Origin: CAZXPA01 sp964642485
GTDB lineage: Bacteria > Patescibacteriota > Patescibacteriia > UBA2591 > UBA6264
Assembly (NCBI GenBank): GCA_964642485.1
Contig: CAZXPA010000023.1
Span: 1-11,411 of the forward strand
Length of the DNA: 11,411 nt
Reading direction: 5' to 3'
Made by a program: the position numbers and the translations under genes. The notes below the pieces were generated by a model. It saw only the letters and a program-made list of their open reading frames with translations, made no database searches and was not told the DNA's origin. Every line of letters begins with the position of its first letter. The first letter of the stretch is position 1. Below are positions 1-7,193 of this stretch, piece after piece.

Positions 1-54
1 ACAACAACCAAAAAAATAATTAAAATATTTTTTTTATTAAAAAATAACATTAAC

Positions 55-690
55 TTATTTATTCCTACCACTAACTAAAGGGACAAAGGCAAACCCAGGA
101 AAATTCTTCCTCTTATATTTACCTTCAGCCACTTTTTCTATTAAAACAACATCTTGAAAATTAACTCCCTCAGGGACAACTAATTTACCGCCAACTGCTA
201 ACTGTTCTAATAATGCTTTGGGAATTTTGTTAGCAGCCGCCCCGACATGAATCCGATCAAAAGGGGCCTGCTCGGGCAAACCCTTGGTCCCGTCGCCAGT
301 AATAAATACTGCCCGACCGGATTTAACAAAATTATACTTACGCGTATTGTTTTCGCCAAAATCCCCCAACTCCTGAATTCTTTCAACCCCAAAAACCCGA
401 CCCCTGACGCCAACGATCTCCGCTAAAATTGCTGTTGTCCAGCCTGAACCAGAACCAATATCTAATATTTTCTGACCTGTTTGAGGGTCTAAAAGTTCTA
501 ACATAAAAGCAACAGTTAAAGGCTGGGAAATAGTTTGGCCGTAACCAATAGAAAGGGGGGCGTTTATTTCTGATTCTGGTTGCATTTCTGACAAAACAAA
601 ATCTCGGCGATTGATTTTTTCAAAGGCCTGAATAATTCTAGGGGTCTTAAGATACCCCTGGTCAATAAGTTGTTGAATTAAATCTGTCAT
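55..690 (-). CDS. pcm: Protein-L-isoaspartate O-methyltransferase
   Basis: This 211-aa protein has the expected size and motifs of PCMT, a cytosolic SAM-dependent enzyme that methylates L-isoaspartyl residues in damaged proteins and so starts their repair. The family signature GYGQTISQP is at residues 49-57, ahead of the Rossmann SAM-binding motif I, LDIGSGSGW (about 76-84). A later GDGTKGLPEQAPFDRI stretch (about 132-147) and the VPEG region (172-175) also fit the family. The N-terminal helix (LIDQGYL..RIIQAFEKINRRDFV) is typical, supporting the ATG at 690. It is the last gene of the minus-strand run, separated from upstream gyrA by a 120-bp repeat element whose end (GTAAGGTCCT) directly precedes the ATG. 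The family is clear. PCMT homologues also work as tailoring enzymes in some peptide clusters, but nothing adjacent suggests that here. Confidence 0.95.
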   Translation of the reverse strand: MTDLIQQLIDQGYLKTPRIIQAFEKINRRDFVLSEMQPESEINAPLSIGYGQTISQPLTVAFMLELLDPQTGQKILDIGSGSGWTTAILAEIVGVRGRVFGVERIQELGDFGENNTRKYNFVKSGRAVFITGDGTKGLPEQAPFDRIHVGAAANKIPKALLEQLAVGGKLVVPEGVNFQDVVLIEKVAEGKYKRKNFPGFAFVPLVSGRNK

Positions 691-810
691 AGGACCTTAC
701 TAAATTACTAATCTCTACTAATATTACGAATATTCGTACAATTAGTATGAATACGTAGTTTTGTAAGGTGATACGTACTATTTGGTACTAATTTGTACTT
801 TGGTAAGGTT
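691..810. repeat. MITE-like inverted-repeat element, copy A
   Basis: This 120-bp non-coding element exactly fills the gap between the gyrA stop (811-813) and the pcm ATG (688-690). It begins AGGACCTTAC and ends GTAAGGTT, giving ACCTTAC/GTAAGGT terminal inverted repeats at 694-700 and 803-809, with another GTAAGGT at 763-769. Nested inside are TACTAAT (704-710)/ATTAGTA (741-747) and the perfect 14-bp palindrome TACGAATATTCGTA (725-738), so the 694-769 half can fold as one long hairpin. Bases 694-777 are the exact reverse complement of 8011-8094 in copy B; the remaining third is diverged. It has no coding capacity, so any movement would need an enzyme supplied elsewhere. The MITE label is inference; a family of structured intergenic repeats is the alternative. 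Confidence 0.8.
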
Positions 811-3800
811 TTAAATTAAAGTAAAAGAACTCACCCGATCATCAGCCTTTTTAAGTCTCATTAATCTCACGCCCTGGGTTGAACGACTCATTGTTGGCAC
901 ACCTTTCAAGGACAAACGAATAATCTGGCCATGTTGAGAAATTAACAACAAATCACCTTTAACAAAAGAAGGTAGTTCTTTCTCATTTATTACTCGAGCG
1001 CCAATAATTTTTCCCGTCTTTTCTGTAATATTTGCTGTTTTTACCCCTGAACCACCTCGACGCTGAAAACGATAATTTTTAAGAGCAGTCATTTTGCCAA
1101 AACCATTTTTAGTAATAACCAATAATTTGTCTCCAGAATCCTTGCCTCGAACCTGACCTGACTCATGAACAACACCCATGCCAACGATAAAATCATTGGC
1201 TTTAAGCCTCATTCCTCGAACACCAGAAGTAACTCGACCCATTGACCTTAGATCTTTTTCTTTAAATCTAATTGCCTGCCCTGAGGCAGAAACTAAAACA
1301 ACTTCATCTTTACCAGTTGTTGGCCTAACCCATTCTAAGGTATCATCTTGCTTTAATTTAATGGCAATTAAACCAGAACGACGAACATTAATAAAAGCAG
1401 TAATTGGAACCCTTTTAATCACCCCGCCTTTAGTCACCATTACTAAATACTGATAACTCCCTAAGTCAGGGACTGACAAAATCACTGAAACTTTTTCTGC
1501 CGAGCCCATTTCTAAAAAGTTTACCAGAGCCTGCCCCCTAGCGGTCCTTTGGGTTTGAGGAATGTCATAGGCCTTGAGCTGGAAAACCCGTCCTCGAGTA
1601 GTAAAGAACAATAAACTAGCATGAGTGGTAGTGGCAATTAAATGTTGGACCTGATCTTCTTCTTTTATTTCTAAGCCAGCCACTCCCTTGCCGCCACGAG
1701 CCTGAATTTTAAAACTCTCTGGAGAAAGCCTTTTAATATAACCATCTTGAGTAATAATAATTACTGCTGGTTCATCGGGAATCAAGTCTTCTTCTTTGAA
1801 TTTCTCAACCTCTCGGGCAACCACTTGAGTTCGCCGCTCGTCACCATATTTTTCTTTTAATTTATTCATCTCTTTTTTAATAACTTTTAAAATCATCTTT
1901 GGTTTAGCTAAAACCTCTTCTAATTCTTTAGCAATTTTTAATTTCTCTTTTAATTCTTGTTTAATCTTTTTTCTTTCTAAATTAGCTAATTGGTGAAGCC
2001 GGGTTTCTAAAATGGCTTGAGCTTGAACCTCAGTTAAACGATATCCTTTTATTAAATTCTTTTTTGCTCCTTCACGGTCTGGAGATTGTCTAATGAGCTT
2101 AATTATCGCGTCAATATGATCAAGGGCAATTTGAAGCCCTTTTAAAATATGAATTCTCTCTTTAGCCTTAACCAAATTATATTTAGTTCGCCTACGAACT
2201 ACAGTTTGACGGTGTTGAAGATACTCTTCTAAAACCCCTTTTAAACCAAGAACTTTTGGCTGAATACCTTCAGAAAGCGAAACCATGTTAACATGAAAAA
2301 TCTGCTGAAGATCAGTTAATTTAAAGAGCCGGTTTAAGATCTTCTGGGGGAAGACCCCTTTTTTAAGGTCAATTACCACTCTTAGCCCTTCTCTATCAGA
2401 CTCGTCGCGGATATCCTTGATTCCTTCTACCCTTTTATTTTTAACTAACCCAGCTATCTTTTGAAGGAGGAGAGACTTGTTAACTTGATAAGGCAGTTCA
2501 CTAACAACAATTCGAAACTGACCCAAACTTTTTTCAACAATTTCTGTTCTTGCCCGCATGATAATTGGACCCTTACCAATAGCATAAACCTGCTTAATTT
2601 GGTCTACATCAAAAATAAAACCACCGGTTGGAAAATCAGGTCCTTTAATAAACTGAAAAAGTTCATCAATCTCAGCCTTGGGGTGATCAACTAAATGGAT
2701 AAGGGTATCGCAAACCTCATTTAGATTATGGGGAGGAATATTGGTTGCCATACCAACGGCAATCCCCATTGAACCATTAAGAAGTAAATTGGGTAATTTA
2801 GCTGGGAAAACAGTTGGCTCCTGTGTTGTCCCGTCATAATTAGGAATAAAATTAACTGTTTCTTGATCAATGTCAGCTAAAATTTCTTCAGCAATTGGAG
2901 CTAAACGTGCCTCAGTATATCTCATTTGGGCAGCTTCATCTTCGCCTGAATTATGAACAAAAACGCCAGCTGCTAAAGCAAAATTGTGCCAAGGTTCTAC
3001 GGTAAAATCATAAACGTCCTCTCGTTTTAAAAGAATCCTAACTTTAATTACTTTGTGATTATATTTCTTTGCCTGTTCAACCATTTCCCGAAAGTTGGAA
3101 AAATAGCCAAGCGCTTTATCAATTCTGGGAACGCCATTATTTTTTCTTGCTCGCTCATATATTTCTGGGGTTACCTTCTTTTGATTTATAAATAATGTAT
3201 TCACAAATCCTAAAATCTTACTTCTAATAACTCTCTCTTTATATTCTGGATCTTGCCAGTTTTTATGCAAGGAAATTTTAGCTTTTTCTGTTAATCTTTT
3301 CATCATGTCAGGGTCTTTTTTTAAACGTTGAGCATTAGCNNNNNNNNNNNNNNNNNNNNNNNNNNNNNNNNNNNNNNNNNNNNNNNNNNNNNNNNNNNNN
3401 NNNNNNNNNNNNNNNNNNNNNNNNNNNNNNNNNNNNNNNTCTTTATATTCTGGATTTTGCCACATCTTTTTTCTGGCCTTAATCCATCTTTCTCGATATT
3501 CTGGATCTTGCCACATAATTTTATTTCGCTCCGCCCGAAGTTGAGCTTGATACTCTTTATTCTCTTGCTTAGCCCAATATTTTTTTCTGCCATCAGAAAT
3601 CTTTTTTACGTATTCTGGATCATCCTTATGGCGCCTTGAGGCTATTTCATGGTGATATTTCCAATGATCTCCCCACTGAATTCTTAAAATATTATCAGGA
3701 TTATTATTTAATTTATTAAAATCTCGATGATGTCTTATCCTGCCAGCACTTTTTTTATAAACTCTTTGTCTTAAATTCCATTCATCAGCTAAGTGGTGAA

Positions 3801-4572
3801 CAAAACTCCAAACGTCCTCGAATAACTGATGGATCATCGCGTATCCCTGCAAATTTTTATCCTGACCATTATACAACTTATTATACAAGGGCATTAAAGA
3901 ATCACCTGACTTTAAATCTTTAGCGGGTTTATATGTCCCGTTTCTTAGCATGAAACGGTGGTCTAAAGTACATCTAATTTTTTCGTCGTTATCCAGAGTT
4001 ACTTCTGCTATTTTTTCTTTTTCCCGAGTTAATCGCGGATTTTTAATTTCAGCAATTTCTATCTTTTGAGTTTCTAAATTAAAAGTATAAGCATAATTTT
4101 TCTTTCCTTTTTCAGCCTCTTCTACCAGTTCGCCAAAACTAAGATCTCTCCCATCAGTAAGCCTAACTTTAGTGTCTTTAGTAAAACAACCCCAATTTCC
4201 TTGACCATCAATCAATGGATAACGCAATGAAAAATCCTGAGCCATGCGAACCATAGCGTCATAGACAGATTGATCTCCATGAGGATGATAATGGCCCAAG
4301 GTAGAACCTACTACAGTAGCCGACTTTCTATACTTAACATTATGTTTTAAGCCCATTTCATTCATAGCATAAAGAATCCGTCGATGAACTGGCTTAAGTC
4401 CATCACGAATATCAGGTAAAGCCCGGGAAACAATCACACTCATAGCATAGTCTAAATAAGAATGGCTCATTTCTTGCTCAAGATCTACTGACTTAATTTT
4501 GTCATGTTTTAAATCAGCGGCCTGACTTTGGCTGAATTGAGATTTATTTTGTAATTTCTTTTTTTTCTTCAT
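811..4572 (-). CDS. gyrA: DNA gyrase subunit A precursor, interrupted by an intein
   Basis: GyrA is the DNA breakage-reunion subunit of gyrase and works as A2B2 with GyrB. The reading frame is 1253 codons, counting a 100-N gap. Removing the intein (residues 129-541) leaves about 840 aa, a normal GyrA length. The N-extein has the winged-helix segment HYHPHGDQSVYD (94-105) and IDGQGNWG (121-128). The C-extein resumes at SGEDEAAQMRYTEARL, with the catalytic Tyr at 552 (139 after splicing). Lysine-rich coiled-coil sequence follows, then a beta-pinwheel C-terminal domain with the GyrA box QARGGKG at 957-963, which argues for GyrA rather than ParC. The position of E. coli Ser83 is Gln101 here; Asp87 is kept as Asp105. 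The ATG overlaps the upstream 98-aa gene by 29 bp and has no good SD, so translational coupling is plausible. Numbering after residue 377 depends on the true gap length. Confidence 0.95.
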   Translation of the reverse strand: MKKKKKLQNKSQFSQSQAADLKHDKIKSVDLEQEMSHSYLDYAMSVIVSRALPDIRDGLKPVHRRILYAMNEMGLKHNVKYRKSATVVGSTLGHYHPHGDQSVYDAMVRMAQDFSLRYPLIDGQGNWGCFTKDTKVRLTDGRDLSFGELVEEAEKGKKNYAYTFNLETQKIEIAEIKNPRLTREKEKIAEVTLDNDEKIRCTLDHRFMLRNGTYKPAKDLKSGDSLMPLYNKLYNGQDKNLQGYAMIHQLFEDVWSFVHHLADEWNLRQRVYKKSAGRIRHHRDFNKLNNNPDNILRIQWGDHWKYHHEIASRRHKDDPEYVKKISDGRKKYWAKQENKEYQAQLRAERNKIMWQDPEYRERWIKARKKMWQNPEYKXXXXXXXXXXXXXXXXXXXXXXXXXXXXXXXXXXANAQRLKKDPDMMKRLTEKAKISLHKNWQDPEYKERVIRSKILGFVNTLFINQKKVTPEIYERARKNNGVPRIDKALGYFSNFREMVEQAKKYNHKVIKVRILLKREDVYDFTVEPWHNFALAAGVFVHNSGEDEAAQMRYTEARLAPIAEEILADIDQETVNFIPNYDGTTQEPTVFPAKLPNLLLNGSMGIAVGMATNIPPHNLNEVCDTLIHLVDHPKAEIDELFQFIKGPDFPTGGFIFDVDQIKQVYAIGKGPIIMRARTEIVEKSLGQFRIVVSELPYQVNKSLLLQKIAGLVKNKRVEGIKDIRDESDREGLRVVIDLKKGVFPQKILNRLFKLTDLQQIFHVNMVSLSEGIQPKVLGLKGVLEEYLQHRQTVVRRRTKYNLVKAKERIHILKGLQIALDHIDAIIKLIRQSPDREGAKKNLIKGYRLTEVQAQAILETRLHQLANLERKKIKQELKEKLKIAKELEEVLAKPKMILKVIKKEMNKLKEKYGDERRTQVVAREVEKFKEEDLIPDEPAVIIITQDGYIKRLSPESFKIQARGGKGVAGLEIKEEDQVQHLIATTTHASLLFFTTRGRVFQLKAYDIPQTQRTARGQALVNFLEMGSAEKVSVILSVPDLGSYQYLVMVTKGGVIKRVPITAFINVRRSGLIAIKLKQDDTLEWVRPTTGKDEVVLVSASGQAIRFKEKDLRSMGRVTSGVRGMRLKANDFIVGMGVVHESGQVRGKDSGDKLLVITKNGFGKMTALKNYRFQRRGGSGVKTANITEKTGKIIGARVINEKELPSFVKGDLLLISQHGQIIRLSLKGVPTMSRSTQGVRLMRLKKADDRVSSFTLI
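3230..3640 (-). repeat. Tandem DPEY-type repeats in the intein endonuclease
   Basis: Downstream of the HNH motif the protein repeats a unit centred on [D/N]-P-E-Y, usually preceded by W-Q and followed by a basic helix. Copies are visible at DDPEY 317-321, a degenerate NKEY 338-341, DPEY 356-359, NPEY 373-376, DPD 420-422 and DPEY 441-444, with spacing of about 17-21 residues. At DNA level tattctggatcttgcca recurs near 3243 and 3501, with variants near 3447 and 3608. Such arrays resemble the small modular DNA-binding repeats (NUMOD-like) attached to HNH and GIY-YIG homing endonucleases; that comparison is from memory, not a search. The assembly gap falls inside this array. Confidence 0.75.
3340..3439. 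other. Assembly gap of exactly 100 N
   Basis: There are exactly 100 undetermined bases, the usual placeholder for a gap of unknown size. It lies inside the tandem repeats of the intein endonuclease. The flanking frames agree across 100 bases, but that happens by chance one time in three, so neither the true length nor the intactness of the frame is proven. Confidence 0.97.
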
Positions 4573-4840
4573 TGTATTGTAAAATCTTTTCTTTTAAACG
4601 AAGAAGCGCTTCTTCTGTTAATGGCTCAGGCGGGGTTTTACTTTTTGACGTTCTAATATTTTTATCCAAACCCTTAAAGGACTCATTAATCTCATGAATC
4701 GCTTGTTTAAAAATAGGGGCAAATCCGTCTTTACTGCCTTCCTGACGTAAAATATGTTTTAAATTGGAAAGCCAGATAATAAAGATGAAGGCCGTAATCA
4801 AACAAACTAATAACCAGACCAATTTCTGCTTTTTAAACAT
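4544..4840 (-). CDS. Small single-pass membrane protein of unknown function
   Basis: This 98-aa protein has a short basic N-terminus (MFKKQK), one strongly hydrophobic helix at about residues 7-25 (LVWLLVCLITAFIFIIWL), then a hydrophilic, charged tail ending in a Lys/Glu-rich helix. With MFKKQK on the inside, the positive-inside rule predicts the tail outside the membrane; no lipobox or convincing signal-peptidase site is seen. I recognise no domain. It sits directly upstream of gyrA and overlaps its start by 29 bp, which suggests co-expression. The overlap and membrane-protein composition argue that it is real, but there is no SD and the function is unknown. Its spacer from the upstream gene holds a possible promoter. 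Confidence 0.65.
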   Translation of the reverse strand: MFKKQKLVWLLVCLITAFIFIIWLSNLKHILRQEGSKDGFAPIFKQAIHEINESFKGLDKNIRTSKSKTPPEPLTEEALLRLKEKILQYNEEKKEITK

Positions 4841-4928
4841 AAAGTTTAAGAATTACTGATTACTAATTACTGATTGTCAAGGATATCTTAGTTTATTCTA
4901 TCAACAATTAACAATAAACTATTAACAA
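4841..4928 (-). promoter_or_regulatory. AT-rich spacer with possible promoter, short repeats and AT hairpin
   Basis: On the minus strand a perfect TTGACA (4880 down to 4875) lies about 35 bp before the ATG of the 98-aa membrane protein. The -10 partner is poor: AGTAAT at 17 bp or TAATTC at 19 bp. The start side holds a heptamer repeat, ATTACTG-ATTACTA-ATTACTG (4852-4872). Upstream is a 9-bp AT-only inverted repeat TAGTTTATT/AATAAACTA (4889-4897 and 4913-4921) with a 15-nt loop. That could weakly terminate the upstream gene, but it lacks GC pairs. A separate transcript for the 98-aa gene, gyrA and pcm is possible but unproven. Confidence 0.35.
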
Positions 4929-5552
4929 TCATGCCTTTGACCCCAGAACAACAACCTTTGCTCCTTCTGATAATAAGTCTTTTCTACGTAATGAGAATTT
5001 AGGCAATCTCTCTATTTTTTTAATCCCCATTTCTCTTAAAAACTTTTCTAATGAATCTAGAGCTAACTTAAGTTTAGGAATCTTATAACAACAAGGAATA
5101 ATAACTTGAGGTTCAATTGAATTGATTATTTCAATGGCTTTCTCAGCCCCAATCATATCTTTTCCACCAATTGGTACAAATAAAACATCAATCCCGTTTA
5201 AGCTTTCCAGCTCTTCGTCAGTAAGTAAAGTGTTAACTTGTCCTAAAATACCAAAACGGATATTGTCTATTTCAATTTGATAAATAGTCAATTGCTTGTT
5301 TTTTCTTGAAAAAGCAGTCCCATAAATGAACACATCTTTTATTTCATATTCACCCGGGCTACTAACCAGAAAGTTTTCTTTTAAGTTTTTTTTAACTGCT
5401 TTTTCATCTTCGGGATTAGTTAAAACTAGAACTGTTGATTTAAAATTAGGCCCTCGTAAACCAGCCCTACGTGGACTATAAGGATCTATGAGAACCGTTT
5501 GTTGACGACCCTGAAGCTTAAAACATGATTGTCCATACCAGGTTATAATCAT
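4929..5552 (-). CDS. Metallo-beta-lactamase-fold protein (COG2220/UlaG-like) lacking metal ligands
   Basis: The 207-aa protein follows the layout of small COG2220-type metallo-beta-lactamase-fold hydrolases: a starting MIITWYGQSCFKLQG strand, the VLIDPY strand, PGEYEIKDVFIYG (66-78), LTDEELESLNGIDVLFVPIGG (110-130 region), and a final EPQVIIP strand. The metal-binding positions are replaced. Where HxHxDH is expected the sequence is LTNPEDE (44-50). The usual HLG is ILGQV (102-106), the Asp after GG is absent (GGKDMIGAEKA), and the usual PMHY is PCCYK (153-157). All ligand sites appear lost together, which suggests a structural or binding role, or a different chemistry, rather than zinc hydrolysis. 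It lies between glgA and the 98-aa membrane protein. Its ATG follows 8-bp AT repeats and has no SD. The fold is likely; the role is unknown. Confidence 0.75.
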   Translation of the reverse strand: MIITWYGQSCFKLQGRQQTVLIDPYSPRRAGLRGPNFKSTVLVLTNPEDEKAVKKNLKENFLVSSPGEYEIKDVFIYGTAFSRKNKQLTIYQIEIDNIRFGILGQVNTLLTDEELESLNGIDVLFVPIGGKDMIGAEKAIEIINSIEPQVIIPCCYKIPKLKLALDSLEKFLREMGIKKIERLPKFSLRRKDLLSEGAKVVVLGSKA

Positions 5553-5633
5553 TGTAACATTTTAACAATTTAACAACTTAACAAAATTTATTAAGTGGCT
5601 CCATCAATTAAGTTGGTTTAGTCGTTAAGTTGT
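5553..5633. repeat. Octamer and 17-bp tandem repeats with an 11-bp inverted repeat
   Basis: The glgA/MBL-like spacer is almost entirely repetitive. Next to the start codon are four 8-bp units, TGTAACAT-TTTAACAA-TTTAACAA-CTTAACAA (5553-5584). The glgA side has three degenerate 17-bp units starting TTAAGT at 5591, 5608 and 5625. A perfect 11-bp inverted repeat, AACAACTTAAC/GTTAAGTTGTT (5572-5582 and 5624-5634), can pair across the spacer, with one arm touching the glgA stop codon. It might act as a weak 3'-end structure, but there are no GC-rich pairs and no T-tract is required to explain it. Confidence 0.6.
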
Positions 5634-7154
5634 TTATTTGTTTAATTGAACCAGCCTCTTATATAATCCTAAATACTTTTGGGCTGACCTTTGCCAAGAA
5701 AAGTCTTCTTTCATGGCCCTGATTTGTAGCTTCCGCCAAAGCCTTTTATTTTGATAAACCTTTAAAGCCCATTTAATGGTTGTTATAAATTTTGGTAAAG
5801 AAAACTCCTGAAAAACAAAGCCGGTCCCTTGAATATCTCTTTTTAGCCCAAATAAAGATTTACTTAATCTCACATTTTTCACTGTATCACGCAAACCACC
5901 AGTTGCCCTAACAACAGGGATGGTCCCATAGCGCATAGCAATTAACTGAGATAAACCGCAGGGCTCAAAACGGGAAGGCATTAAAAAAATATCAGCTCCA
6001 GCATAAATCTTTTGAGCTAACTCTGGATTAAATTTAATGTAAGTAGCTACCTGGCCTGGGTATTTTTTGCTTGTCTGTTTAAGCATTTTTTCGTACTTCT
6101 GGTGGCCAACCCCTAAAAAAATAAACTGCGCTCCCAATTTAACAATTTCATCTACTGACCAACAAATCAAATCTATGCCTTTTTGGACGTCTAACCGTGA
6201 AATCATTGCCAATAAAGGAGAACGAGGGTTTTGTTTAAGCCCAACTTCTTTTTGTAAATCCAATTTATTGCTAACCTTAAATTTCAACCTCTTAATTGAA
6301 TATTGCTCTTTAATATACCTGTCAGTTTCTGGATTAAAAAAGTTTACATCAATCCCGTTAAGGATGCCATAAATATCTTGTTTTCTTTTTTGAATAACTT
6401 TTTGTAGCCCCCGAGCATAATAGGGTTTTGTTTTAATCTCTTGGGCATAACTTGGGCTAACCACACTAATTAAATCTGCGCAAAGAATTGCTTGCTGCAG
6501 AATATTAAAATCATCGCCGTAAAGACCGGGAGTCTTTTCAGATAAAGATGAAACTTCATTCCCCTTTAAATCTAAAAATTCTAAGACCTGATTATAATTC
6601 CACCGACCCTGAATAAGCAAGTTGTGAATAGTAAATAAAGACTTAATTGCCTGCCCTGAACCGAATTTATTCTGGTTTGGGGTTGATCGCTTTATTTTCA
6701 AAAATAATGGTAAAGCCCCTGCTTGCCAATCATGACAGTGAATAACATCTGGGGACCAATCAAGGCCTTTGAACATTTCTGAAACAGCCTGAGAAAAAAA
6801 CAAAAATCTAGTTAAATGCGAAAACTTTTGACTGTTTAAATAAGTCCCTTCTCTGCTTAAATAGTGATTGTTCTCAAGTAAATAAACAGGAATCTTAATC
6901 CCTAAAGAAACATCTAAGATGGCTGTTTGAAAAACATTTACCCTCGCCTGGTTTTGGCCAATCTTTATTTGTAAAGATGAAATCTTCTTTAAAGGTGTTA
7001 CTTTTTTTTGCCTCAAAGTTTGATAAAGGGGAATCACAATTCTTATGTCATGCCCAGCCTTTTTAATTTCTTTAGCTAAAGAGCTAACCATATCAGCTAT
7101 TCCCCCTACTTTTAAAATTGGGTTAACCTCTGAAGCAACGAATAAAATATTCAT
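5634..7154 (-). CDS. glgA: Glycogen (starch) synthase, GT5 family
   Basis: At 506 aa this is a full-length GlgA, transferring glucose from ADP-glucose (or UDP-glucose) to the non-reducing end of an alpha-1,4-glucan. The N-terminal Rossmann domain opens with MNILFVASEVNPILKVGGIADM, carrying the sugar-nucleotide-binding KxGG at 16-19. DVIHCHDWQAGALP and the SLFTIHNLLIQG segment are typical of GT5. The domain hinge carries YGILNGIDVNFFNPETD (about 262-278). The C-terminal domain has the conserved EPCGLSQLIAMRYG followed by PVVRATGGLRDTV (about 398-425). The family is unambiguous; donor preference cannot be read. No other glycogen genes are in the window, so the polymer could also be a short glucan or a storage carbohydrate. 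The 39-bp upstream spacer has TTAACAA octamers against the ATG and no SD. It is probably co-transcribed with the DAGK-fold gene. Confidence 0.95.
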   Translation of the reverse strand: MNILFVASEVNPILKVGGIADMVSSLAKEIKKAGHDIRIVIPLYQTLRQKKVTPLKKISSLQIKIGQNQARVNVFQTAILDVSLGIKIPVYLLENNHYLSREGTYLNSQKFSHLTRFLFFSQAVSEMFKGLDWSPDVIHCHDWQAGALPLFLKIKRSTPNQNKFGSGQAIKSLFTIHNLLIQGRWNYNQVLEFLDLKGNEVSSLSEKTPGLYGDDFNILQQAILCADLISVVSPSYAQEIKTKPYYARGLQKVIQKRKQDIYGILNGIDVNFFNPETDRYIKEQYSIKRLKFKVSNKLDLQKEVGLKQNPRSPLLAMISRLDVQKGIDLICWSVDEIVKLGAQFIFLGVGHQKYEKMLKQTSKKYPGQVATYIKFNPELAQKIYAGADIFLMPSRFEPCGLSQLIAMRYGTIPVVRATGGLRDTVKNVRLSKSLFGLKRDIQGTGFVFQEFSLPKFITTIKWALKVYQNKRLWRKLQIRAMKEDFSWQRSAQKYLGLYKRLVQLNK

Positions 7155-7170
7155 CTTAACAATTTAACAT
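7155..7170. repeat. Two TTTAACAA-type octamers before the glgA start
   Basis: CTTAACAA-TTTAACAT lies directly against the glgA start codon. The same octamer family sits against the start codon of the MBL-like gene (5553-5584), and TTAACAA also occurs twice just beyond that gene's stop (4907-4928). Confidence 0.55.
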
Positions 7171-7193
7171 TCTTCTTTGCTTATTAGAAATTT

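Larger units (their letters stand above)
2950..4188 (-). mobile_element. In-frame GyrA intein with HNH endonuclease
   Basis: This segment (residues 129-541 of the precursor, 413 aa including 34 unknown) interrupts gyrA between DGQGNWG and SGEDEAAQ. Splicing motifs look complete: Cys1 in block A (CFTKDTKVRLTDGRDLS), the block B TxxH as TLDH followed by RFM, block F as VYDFTVEPWHNF, block G ending GVFVHN, and Ser as the +1 residue. This is a class 1 intein expected to self-excise. The middle holds an HNH motif rather than LAGLIDADG: HHRDFNKLNNNPDN at 281-294, with the third His likely in DHWKYHH (302-308). A tandem-repeat region of W-x-DPEY units follows. The family is known to home into intein-free alleles; activity here is inferred. 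Mycobacterial GyrA inteins sit at the catalytic Tyr, so this is a different site. Confidence 0.93.

Noticed and set aside
1..54. Terminator after pcm
   Set aside because: The sequence is AT-rich with T/A runs but no stem with GC pairs; nothing beyond downstream spacer can be claimed.
691..810. CRISPR-like repeat pattern (GTAAGGT recurring)
   Set aside because: Only a few short copies, mostly inverted, with spacings of 26-70 bp and no constant repeat of 20+ bp; terminal and internal inverted repeats of one element explain it.
3321..3639. Separate reading frames overlapping the gap on either strand
   Set aside because: They run through the undetermined bases and shadow the intein repeats.
2950..4188. 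LAGLIDADG endonuclease or a group I intron in gyrA
   Set aside because: No LAGLIDADG motifs are seen; intein blocks A, B, F and G and an HNH motif are present, and the frame is continuous apart from the N gap, so it is removed as protein.
6067..6372. Plus-strand 101-codon frame inside glgA
   Set aside because: It is antisense to conserved GlgA sequence, and its composition is that of a shadow frame.
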